Made by a program: the position numbers and the translations under genes
NCBI GenBank assembly: GCA_001048675.1
Contig: CCKK01000018.1
Location: 62,001-126,000 of the forward strand
DNA length: 64,000 nt
Direction: 5' to 3'
From: Vibrio diabolicus
GTDB lineage: Bacteria; Pseudomonadota; Gammaproteobacteria; Enterobacterales; Vibrionaceae
In this document: piece by piece, positions 56,792 through 64,000 of the stretch
Layout of the letters: every line of letters begins with the position of its first letter
Position numbering within the stretch: the stretch's first letter is position 1
Notes under the pieces: generated by a model
Databases searched by the model: none
What the model was told of the DNA's origin: nothing
The model's input: only the letters and a program-made list of their open reading frames with translations

Positions 56792-59700
56792 TAAAGTAGC
56801 TCCATCTGCCCGGCTTGAGTTGAGCGCGTTTCAAGTACTTGACCATCAATCAAACGATCCATCTCTTGTAAGAACTCTAAGGTTGGTTTCGCGGCAAAAA
56901 TGCCGTGGTCACTCTGCCCATCCATACCGCGCAAGAACAAGTAATACACGCCACCGAAGTGATGATCATATTGATAATTCGCCAATCGGCTGCGTAGGAA
57001 ACGATGCAGTGCTAACGCATAAATCTGGTATTGCAAATCGTAGCGGTGATCAGCCATCGCCGATTTCAGAGCCTCACCATGGTAGTGCGTCACATCGTCG
57101 CCAAGATGATTCGATTTCCAGTCAAGCACGTAGTATTTACCTTGATGTTCAAACACCAAGTCGATAAAACCTTTGAGCATGCCTTGCACGGTTTGGAAAC
57201 CTAAATCCCCCGCTTTCGCCGACAGCGGATCGTGACGTTGAATGACTCGGTTTAACGCCGGTGCAGACAAAACTTCAATCGGCAGCAAAAATTCCATCTC
57301 CACCAAACGTTGCGACGGTGCTTTTTGATTCAGCAGCAAAGACTTACCATCCAACGGCGTCGCGAGTACGGTATCAATCAATTGCTGTAAAATGGGCAAC
57401 CACTCTTCATCGAGCTGTTCACTTTCCATCAAGCCAAGGATGATTTGTGTATTCTCTTCCGTCGTGGCTGGCTGAGTAAATTCAATTTCCTCAAACAGGC
57501 TGTGCAGGAACGTGCCCGGACGCGCACCACGAGGGAAGGTAAAAATAGAGCGCTCTGGCTCCACCAAATCCGCTTCGTCTTGCTCTTCAGATGAGTCGAT
57601 ATCAAAACCCGTAATCTCAATCGTGGCATCATGCTCGGCGTGATGAGAGCCTTGCTTGACCAAGCCAGAATAACTGGTGATGCGCCAGTTTCTGTCGATA
57701 GGGTTTTGCAGTTCTTTCGCGCTAAGATCGTGTATTTCTTCTTGTGGCGCTACGTACTTCTCTTCGAGTTGCTGCGGCGGATCGGCCACAACGACACAAT
57801 CAAGCTCGTCTTGTTGCTTTGTTAAACCTTGGTGCAAATCGTTAATGCCACCTTCTTGACCATTTTGAATCAAATAGCCAATTGCACTGCGGTGTACGCC
57901 GGTTGGCTCTTTGGTCGAACGGCCATTGCGCAAAGGCGAGGCACCGATAAAACACGCATACACAGCACGCGTTAGTGCCACGTATATCAAGCGTAAGTCT
58001 TCCGCCAAACGCTCTTTATCCGCTTGCTTCATGGACGCATCGTTGCCAGTGATATCCAGTACCGTGCGGTCACTGGCTGCATCGTAATATTTGGCTTCGC
58101 TGGCTTCTCGATAGCTGAACACAAACGGCAGAAATACGAGGTCATACTCCAAGCCTTTTGATTTGTGAATAGTTACGATCTGCACTAAGTTACGTTCCGA
58201 TTCTAAACGTTGGATTTGGTCATCACTGCCGCCCAAACCGTTTTCCGCATCACTGATAGACTGAGCGAGCCAACGCAGCAGACCGTGGTCGCTGTCCAGT
58301 TCATTACTGGCTTGTTGAAGCAGTTCACCGATGTGCATTAAATCGGTAAGCACTCGCTCACCATTTTCACCCTGTGAACTCGCGCCTTCTTCTAGTAATC
58401 GCTCGGCAATATGGCGTTTGCTGATCACCGCCCGCAGCATCGGCAGCACACCACGCTGAACCCAAAGTTTGCGATATTCTTTGAATTCGTTAACGGCGTT
58501 TTCCCACACCATTTCATCGTTATTAAGTGCATCCAAACTTGCTGCGTCGAGGGCAAACAGCTCAGAAGCAAGACTTGCACGCAGCGCACGGTCATTTTCT
58601 GGAGTCAGCACCGCTTGCAGCAAACGCTGTAAATCCTGCGCCACTGAACTGGTAAACACACTGTCTCGGTTAGACAGGTACACGCTGGCAATGCCTTGTT
58701 CAGCCAGCGCTTGTTTGATCATTCGACCTTCGCTACCTGTTCGAACCAATACCGCGATATCGCCCGCTTGAACCGCTTTCTGTTTTTCGCCATTCACCAG
58801 ACACGCTTGCCCCTGTTGAGCCTGCGTCAAAATAGTTTGGATTTGGCTTGCGGTCGCCTCTGCCATTCGAGTCAAATACTCGCCTTTTGGTAGCGGTTTA
58901 TCGTCCGCTTCTTGCAACCAATAAGTCAGCGCTGGTTGCTTTTGGCCACCCATAGTCCAAATGCGTTTTTCGGCATTGGGACTGTACTTAACGGGTAAGA
59001 ACGGGATGTCCGAATCGTAGATAAATGGACTGTCTGGCAAGGCAAACACTTGGTTTACCGCCTGCACCATATCGGCACTAGAACGCCAGTTGGTTCCTAA
59101 CGTGTAGTGGGCACTTACTTGGTTACGTGCTTTGATATAAGTGAAAATGTCTGCGCCACGAAAGCCATAAATCGCCTGCTTCGGGTCACCGATCATAAAC
59201 AAACCACATTCCGGATTATTCAGATAAATACGGCTGAAAATACTGTATTGAAGCGGGTCGGTATCTTGGAACTCGTCAATCATTGCGACAGGATACAAAG
59301 TACGAATACGCGCAGCTAAAAGCTCGCTTTCATCCGTATCGATAGAAGCAGAAAGTTGCGTCAGCAAATCATCGAAAGAGAGCCACTGTTTTTGATTTTT
59401 CGCGTTAGCCAGCATCACACGACAATGTTCAATCGCATGAGCAAGCAGTGGCGCTTTTAAGCTGATTGGGTTGGCAAGAAATGTTTCAATGGCTTCAAAT
59501 ACCGCATGCTGCGGCGCACTGCCTTTCGGTGTTTTTTCCAACAAGACGTTTTGCGCGAATTTCTCCAACTTGTCTGGATAATCGTAACCAGTGGTTTCCG
59601 TTGCCGCCCAAGCATTCACCGCCTCCAACCACGTCGGCAGAGACTTTTTGGTGTAGCTGCGTTTGTTAATATCTGAATCTGAAATCAGCGTTAAGAAGTC

Positions 59701-60474
59701 ATCTTGGCTTTCTCGCCACTGTGCTTTTAACTCATCAATTTTTTTCAAATTTTCAGTATGAAGATCAGCCAAACTGCCTTTCATTGCAGGAACAGAAAGA
59801 CTTAACGGCGCACCGGTTAAGTAATTGCTGATGTCAGACAACAACGCAGATGGAGAGCTCCATAGCTGGCGAATTTCCCCAGCCAAGGTAAATGGCAACG
59901 GGTAGAAATTGCGACGCCAGTAATCGGCTACAACTTGCGCTTTTAGGTGGCTTTCATCGGTCACAAACTCGTTATTAAATCGACTGCCAGATTCAAACGC
60001 ATTTTGCGTTAGCATGCGTTGGCAAAAACCGTGAATGGTGTAGACCGCCGCCTCGTCCATCTGACGTTCTGCCTGCAATAAAATTTCTGCGGCTTGCTTG
60101 TGATCGTCAAACTCATTAAGCAAAGGTTGGATCACCGGATCGGAACTCTGTCCACGCGCAAACGCGATTCGCGCGTCATGGATCCTTGCCCTGATACGAT
60201 CGCGTAATTCCGCAGTTGCCGCTTCGGTAAAGGTTACAACCAGAATTTGGTCGACCGTAAGCGGTACGCGATGTCGAGTTTCCGCGCTGCCATGACCAAG
60301 CAAAAGACGCAGATATAAACCTGCAATAGTGAAGGTTTTACCTGTACCTGCTGATGCCTCGATTAACCTCGCACCGTGCAGAGGAAACGTCATCGGTTCT
60401 AGTGGCGTTGGTTGAGGCTGCTCTGTGCGGTCTAACGTATGTAGAGGGCACTCTGCACCTGACATTTGATCCAT
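56791..60474 (-). CDS. recB: Exodeoxyribonuclease V subunit beta (RecB)
   Basis: A 1227-residue 3'-5' helicase and nuclease. The helicase motif I is IEASAGTGKTFTIAGLYLRL (about residue 37), motif II AMIDEFQDTDPLQYSIFSR, and motif V/VI LVQIVTIHKSKGLEYDLVFL. The C-terminal nuclease active site is in GFIDLVFEHQGKYYVLDWKS. Length is slightly over E. coli (1180). It overlaps recD by one base. There is no ptrA between recC and recB, unlike in E. coli. Confidence 0.96.
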   Translation of the reverse strand: MDQMSGAECPLHTLDRTEQPQPTPLEPMTFPLHGARLIEASAGTGKTFTIAGLYLRLLLGHGSAETRHRVPLTVDQILVVTFTEAATAELRDRIRARIHDARIAFARGQSSDPVIQPLLNEFDDHKQAAEILLQAERQMDEAAVYTIHGFCQRMLTQNAFESGSRFNNEFVTDESHLKAQVVADYWRRNFYPLPFTLAGEIRQLWSSPSALLSDISNYLTGAPLSLSVPAMKGSLADLHTENLKKIDELKAQWRESQDDFLTLISDSDINKRSYTKKSLPTWLEAVNAWAATETTGYDYPDKLEKFAQNVLLEKTPKGSAPQHAVFEAIETFLANPISLKAPLLAHAIEHCRVMLANAKNQKQWLSFDDLLTQLSASIDTDESELLAARIRTLYPVAMIDEFQDTDPLQYSIFSRIYLNNPECGLFMIGDPKQAIYGFRGADIFTYIKARNQVSAHYTLGTNWRSSADMVQAVNQVFALPDSPFIYDSDIPFLPVKYSPNAEKRIWTMGGQKQPALTYWLQEADDKPLPKGEYLTRMAEATASQIQTILTQAQQGQACLVNGEKQKAVQAGDIAVLVRTGSEGRMIKQALAEQGIASVYLSNRDSVFTSSVAQDLQRLLQAVLTPENDRALRASLASELFALDAASLDALNNDEMVWENAVNEFKEYRKLWVQRGVLPMLRAVISKRHIAERLLEEGASSQGENGERVLTDLMHIGELLQQASNELDSDHGLLRWLAQSISDAENGLGGSDDQIQRLESERNLVQIVTIHKSKGLEYDLVFLPFVFSYREASEAKYYDAASDRTVLDITGNDASMKQADKERLAEDLRLIYVALTRAVYACFIGASPLRNGRSTKEPTGVHRSAIGYLIQNGQEGGINDLHQGLTKQQDELDCVVVADPPQQLEEKYVAPQEEIHDLSAKELQNPIDRNWRITSYSGLVKQGSHHAEHDATIEITGFDIDSSEEQDEADLVEPERSIFTFPRGARPGTFLHSLFEEIEFTQPATTEENTQIILGLMESEQLDEEWLPILQQLIDTVLATPLDGKSLLLNQKAPSQRLVEMEFLLPIEVLSAPALNRVIQRHDPLSAKAGDLGFQTVQGMLKGFIDLVFEHQGKYYVLDWKSNHLGDDVTHYHGEALKSAMADHRYDLQYQIYALALHRFLRSRLANYQYDHHFGGVYYLFLRGMDGQSDHGIFAAKPTLEFLQEMDRLIDGQVLETRSTQAGQMELL

Positions 60475-60792
60475 AACGCTGAATCTCTCCGGATTATTTA
60501 CTAGGACGTATCACCTAATAAATGTGATCTATAGTTAAAAATTCTATTAATATGTTTAACAAGTTGGATAATTTAGAGCTTTGTGAGATCTTTCTCACGG
60601 TTATCCATAAGACGTACCGTTAGTATGCGCCCCACGAGATAAGCCAAACCCTTTTGGCGGCACAACTCAAATGAATTAAACAAAAGTATCATGGTCCCTC
60701 TGACCTTGTGGCCGTACAGCGAACGCCCTACAAAAAATAATGATTTTCTGGCGGCCACCCTACTCTTCCTTATCTTTATCCAACTATCTTTA
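60475..60792. other. Gap between recC and recB
   Basis: About 318 bases without a convincing gene. A 61-codon frame on the minus strand (60573-60758) has no recognisable motif or ribosome-binding site. Probably holds a recB promoter; no terminator for recC was identified. Confidence 0.45.
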
Positions 60793-63700
60793 TTACGCTT
60801 TTACGTCATCGGCGTCTTGAACCGCTAAGCGCGCACCTTGCAGAACTAATGCTGTCAGCAAGCGAACCTCTGAGGCCAACTCATCATTCCAAGCAGGCCA
60901 AATTCGAGAGATGTACGCGTTATTGCCTTCGCCCGGGCTCATGAAGCCATCATTGAATGCGTCAGCCATTTTCTTCAAAGATTTCTCTTCGTCATCGACC
61001 CACTGACCGCGGCTAAAGCCCGCTTCAACACAAGCCAACGCCGTTTTCGGGAAATAAGGCAAAGGCTTAGTCATACCCTCGAAGAACAAGCGAACTAATT
61101 CAGTCAGTAGCTGTTTGGCATACTGCGCATCGGCAATTTCTGGGTAGATCAAATGCAGCGCGCCTTCTTTACGATCGTAGCCAATCAGATGAGTTTTCTT
61201 GGCATGACCCGACGCCGACATGGCAAGGTGATCGATCCACGCTGCAAGGTAATCCTGCGATCGAATCTTACCGCTTCGATAGCGAATCAACCCAGATTGG
61301 TAACACTGGGTTAGCCAACCTGTTAGGCGAACGTTTTTCTCTTCGCCTTCATTTCGCTCAAACAAGGAATCAAACGTCAGGTCGATTTCCAAATCGTCTT
61401 GAGGCGCACCAGATAAAAACGCCAGTTTGTCCACCAGCTCTTCCGCCTGAACTCGGTTGGTTTCAAACTCGATATCACCAAACGCCCCCACCGGCAGTTT
61501 GCCTTGCGCGCGCTGTCGACTCATAAAGTGTTTAAGCACCTCTGTTTTTTTCTCTGGCTGCATCAATGTCGTTTCAAGCAAGGTTTCTAACAGCTCATCA
61601 CGCATTTGATAGCTTTCCAAACCACCTAAAACAAAGGGTTCGTCGTCTTCCATCACCGGCAGTGGCGGTTCAAAGATTACTTTTAAACGACGATTGAAAA
61701 AATACTGCACAGGTAAGCGCCAGAAACGTTGCAACTCGACTAAGTCGAGCTCAAGTGGGAACGTCGCTCCTAACAGATAGTCGTCTAATGCCCGATTAAA
61801 ATCACGACGAACATAGCCTTGCGATTGACTACTTTGAGTTAATGCCGCTGGAATCCACTCTTTCGCGTAGCTGGCGTGCGTGCCTTGGAACGCACTTGGG
61901 CTAAACGGCACCATGGCGTGGGTATTCACCAACGCATTTAATAAGTTGTCGCCAGACTCATCAACGGGCAACGATTCATCACCACTTAAACAATAGTTTT
62001 GGTGGCAGTATTCCATCAGCTCAGAAACCAGAACCGAAGGCACTCGCTCGGTGTTGTCTTGGATTGAACGGCCAACATAACTGATGTAGAGCGTTTGCTG
62101 TGCAGACAACATCGCTTCGAGGAATAGGTAACGGTCATCATCTCGGCGCGAACGGTCGCCCGGTTTGGTTCTTCCGGTCATCAAGTCAAAGCCTTCCGGC
62201 GGCATGGAGCGTGGGTACACGCCGTCATTCATCCCCAGTAGACAAACGGTTCTAAACGGAATAGAGCGCATCGGCATCAGAGTACAAAAGTTCACTTGAC
62301 CAGCCAGGAAGCGCTGGCTGACTCGTGTGCCAGATAATTTGTTTTGAAGGTATTGGCTGATGATCGACGGCGATAACGCATCATCAAATGCGGCATCAGC
62401 TAATTGCTCTTTGAGTTGGCTGAGCGTATCGCGAATGGATTTGAGCGCCATTTCGCCTTCTAACTCAACTGAGAAGAAGTCATCCAGCAGTAAAACTAAA
62501 GTCTCTCGCCAACCATCAATAGTCTGAACATGAGAAAGTTTGCTGCGATAAGTGCTAATTTGTTGGATAAAGTGTGCCAACTTGCCCGCAAGCTCTGCGC
62601 CCATGCCTTGCACTTCGTTGTACGGAGACAAACTGCCTTGCTCGGTTTCAAACAAACCTGCGGATTCTGGCATCGCGTAGCCAAGCAACATGCGTTGAAT
62701 ACCAAATTGCCATGTGTTTTGACGGGTTTCCGGCAGTTCAAATTCGCGTCCGGTATTGGCATCCAACCCCCAGCGAATTCCCGATTCTTCAACCCATTGT
62801 TTGGCTTGTAAGAAATCATCTTCGCTGAGTTCAAAACGCTTTAATATCGCCGGAGTTTCCAGAAGTTCGAGTAGTTCTGATGCCAAACAGCGCGTATTGG
62901 GTAAGTTCACCAACTGCATAAATGCGGCCAGAATTGGGCTCTCTTGATCGGCGGTTCGGTCAGAAATCGAATAGGGAATAAAACGCTCACCCGGTGCGTT
63001 ACCAAAGACCGCCTGAATCGCAGGGCTGTAAGCGTTGATGTCCGCGACCATCACGATAATATCGCGCGGTTTTAACGTTGGGTCAGCATCGAACATCGCC
63101 AATAGTTGATCATGCAGCACTTCCACTTCACGCATCGGGCTGTGGCAAGCGTGCAGGCTGAGTGATTTATCACCCAAGCGAACCACTTGTTTGTGATGAC
63201 TGTTTTCAATCTGTTGGTCATCTTGATGTTCTTCAAGATTGAGAATATCCGCTTGCAATTGATGGAGCAGACTGTCGCGCTCAACATCAACAAACGCTTC
63301 AATTTCATGAGACTCCAGCTGAGACAACAGATACATATTGTCACGCCCGAGTTTACCCATGGACGCCAACAGACTGTTTCCGACCACATCGGTGTGCAGC
63401 TCATCGATCACATTATCTTCCAGTGATCCTTTCAGTTGCTCAGTTTCACCTTGCACTTCCGAGTGATCGTCATGCCACACAACGTGCTGACGATGTTTCG
63501 CCGCCAAACGAGCCAGATATTTGCGATCTCGAACTTCACCCCAGTAATAACGACACGGGTTGGTGAACATCAGATGCACGTCGATGTGTTCACCAATTGC
63601 TTTTAGCGCATCCATATAGCGAGGCGGCAACGAAGAAATGCCAAAAACAAACAAACGCTTGGGTAAATGGTCAAAATTGCCGTTAAAACTCTCTAACGTG

Positions 63701-64000
63701 TCGATAAAGTGCTCATAAAGGTTGGCACGGTGATATGGAGACTGTCCTAATGACACAGTGTGATCATACAACGCTTGCCATAAGATCGGCTGCCACGGAT
63801 GCTCATCTTCCAGCTCTGGCACACTATGCCCAGCTTCCCAACTTGCGATCCACTCCGGACGATACACCAAGTAACCATCGAAAATATCGGCAATTTTCTC
63901 AGCCAGCTGATACAGCTTAGAGTGATCACTGTCATCTTTGAGGTACTGCGCTAACGGCGAAAACACGTCTTGGTTGAGAAGCCCCGGCAGCAGATGCATC
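60793..64000 (-). CDS. recC: Exodeoxyribonuclease V subunit gamma (RecC), N-terminus outside the window
   Basis: The frame is open through the last base of the window; comparison with E. coli RecC suggests about 90 residues lie beyond it. Typical segments are SKLYQLAEKIADIFDGYLVY, RPEWIASWEAGHSV, LMFTNPCRYYWGEVRDRKYL and, further on, GQVNFCTLMPMRSIPFRTVC and RSRRDDDRYLFLEAMLSAQQ. RecC is the Chi-recognising subunit of RecBCD. About 1068 residues are visible, all in one frame. Confidence 0.95.
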   Translation of the reverse strand, partial: MHLLPGLLNQDVFSPLAQYLKDDSDHSKLYQLAEKIADIFDGYLVYRPEWIASWEAGHSVPELEDEHPWQPILWQALYDHTVSLGQSPYHRANLYEHFIDTLESFNGNFDHLPKRLFVFGISSLPPRYMDALKAIGEHIDVHLMFTNPCRYYWGEVRDRKYLARLAAKHRQHVVWHDDHSEVQGETEQLKGSLEDNVIDELHTDVVGNSLLASMGKLGRDNMYLLSQLESHEIEAFVDVERDSLLHQLQADILNLEEHQDDQQIENSHHKQVVRLGDKSLSLHACHSPMREVEVLHDQLLAMFDADPTLKPRDIIVMVADINAYSPAIQAVFGNAPGERFIPYSISDRTADQESPILAAFMQLVNLPNTRCLASELLELLETPAILKRFELSEDDFLQAKQWVEESGIRWGLDANTGREFELPETRQNTWQFGIQRMLLGYAMPESAGLFETEQGSLSPYNEVQGMGAELAGKLAHFIQQISTYRSKLSHVQTIDGWRETLVLLLDDFFSVELEGEMALKSIRDTLSQLKEQLADAAFDDALSPSIISQYLQNKLSGTRVSQRFLAGQVNFCTLMPMRSIPFRTVCLLGMNDGVYPRSMPPEGFDLMTGRTKPGDRSRRDDDRYLFLEAMLSAQQTLYISYVGRSIQDNTERVPSVLVSELMEYCHQNYCLSGDESLPVDESGDNLLNALVNTHAMVPFSPSAFQGTHASYAKEWIPAALTQSSQSQGYVRRDFNRALDDYLLGATFPLELDLVELQRFWRLPVQYFFNRRLKVIFEPPLPVMEDDEPFVLGGLESYQMRDELLETLLETTLMQPEKKTEVLKHFMSRQRAQGKLPVGAFGDIEFETNRVQAEELVDKLAFLSGAPQDDLEIDLTFDSLFERNEGEEKNVRLTGWLTQCYQSGLIRYRSGKIRSQDYLAAWIDHLAMSASGHAKKTHLIGYDRKEGALHLIYPEIADAQYAKQLLTELVRLFFEGMTKPLPYFPKTALACVEAGFSRGQWVDDEEKSLKKMADAFNDGFMSPGEGNNAYISRIWPAWNDELASEVRLLTALVLQGARLAVQDADDVKA

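Noticed and set aside
60573..60758. 61-codon frame between recC and recB
   Set aside because: No motif, no clear start signal, and low-complexity composition; treated as intergenic.

Overview
The window is chromosomal DNA from a Vibrio, most likely the Harveyi clade (V. parahaemolyticus / alginolyticus / harveyi group). This rests on recognised genes and gene order, not on a database search: a complete Na+-translocating NADH:quinone reductase operon (nqrA-F) with apbE and nqrM, the vibrio outer-membrane protein OmpK, a GH18 chitinase, DUF3549/DUF3301/DUF2850-type vibrio proteins and the order recC-recB-recD. No tRNA, rRNA, insertion sequence, prophage or CRISPR array was seen.

Layout. 0-5.7 kb: 3' end of glnD, yaeH, then truC-yqcC, DUF3549, DUF3301 and a GNAT gene. 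At 4.3-4.8 kb on the minus strand lies a CsrB-family regulatory RNA with a near-perfect GacA/VarA box upstream, followed by a KfrA-like gene and yaiI. 5.9-12.15 kb: a tightly overlapping six-gene operon (ketosynthase III, extended SDR, metallo-beta-lactamase-fold hydrolase, PaaK-like adenylating enzyme, ATP-grasp ligase, GNAT/FemAB-like transferase) that looks like an undescribed small-molecule pathway. 12.2-19.9 kb: an AbgT transporter, the zinc-independent ribosomal proteins L36/L31 behind a Zur-like box, trmO, proS, a DUF533 protein, yaeP, DUF4250 and an NSS transporter. 20.3-27.7 kb: chitinase, DUF2884, a GreA/B-like factor, a RecQ-like helicase, dinB and DUF2789. 27.9-35.1 kb: nqrM, apbE and nqrFEDCBA. 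35.6-39.9 kb: bolA, rlmG, yajG, a periplasmic cyclophilin and an AmpG-like transporter. 40-43.2 kb: a four-gene operon of a Lon-N-domain protein, a DUF4397 lipoprotein, an ECF sigma factor and a ChrR-type anti-sigma factor. 43.5-51.6 kb: ompK, panE-yajL-csdA, a diguanylate cyclase, csdE-tcdA, mltA and DUF2850. 51.7-64 kb: argA, a small conserved-looking ORF, two tandem membrane-protein paralogues, then recD, recB and most of recC.

How the genes work together. The Nqr block holds all six subunits, the flavin transferase that attaches FMN to NqrB/NqrC and the NqrM maturation factor. csdA with csdE and tcdA (csdL) form the sulfur-transfer / ct6A tRNA-modification set, split here by a diguanylate cyclase. 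RecB, RecC and RecD form the double-strand-break repair nuclease. The sigma/ChrR operon probably regulates itself in response to oxidative or photo-oxidative stress.

Sequence quality. Six genes carry single-base frameshifts that split an otherwise full-length family member: proS, the DUF533 gene, the DUF2884 gene, the recQ-like gene, dinB and one of the tandem membrane paralogues. proS is expected to be essential, and three of the six are losses in homopolymer runs, so most are probably base-calling or assembly errors. The DUF533 case also sits exactly on an A-AAA-AAA slippery heptamer and deserves a separate look.
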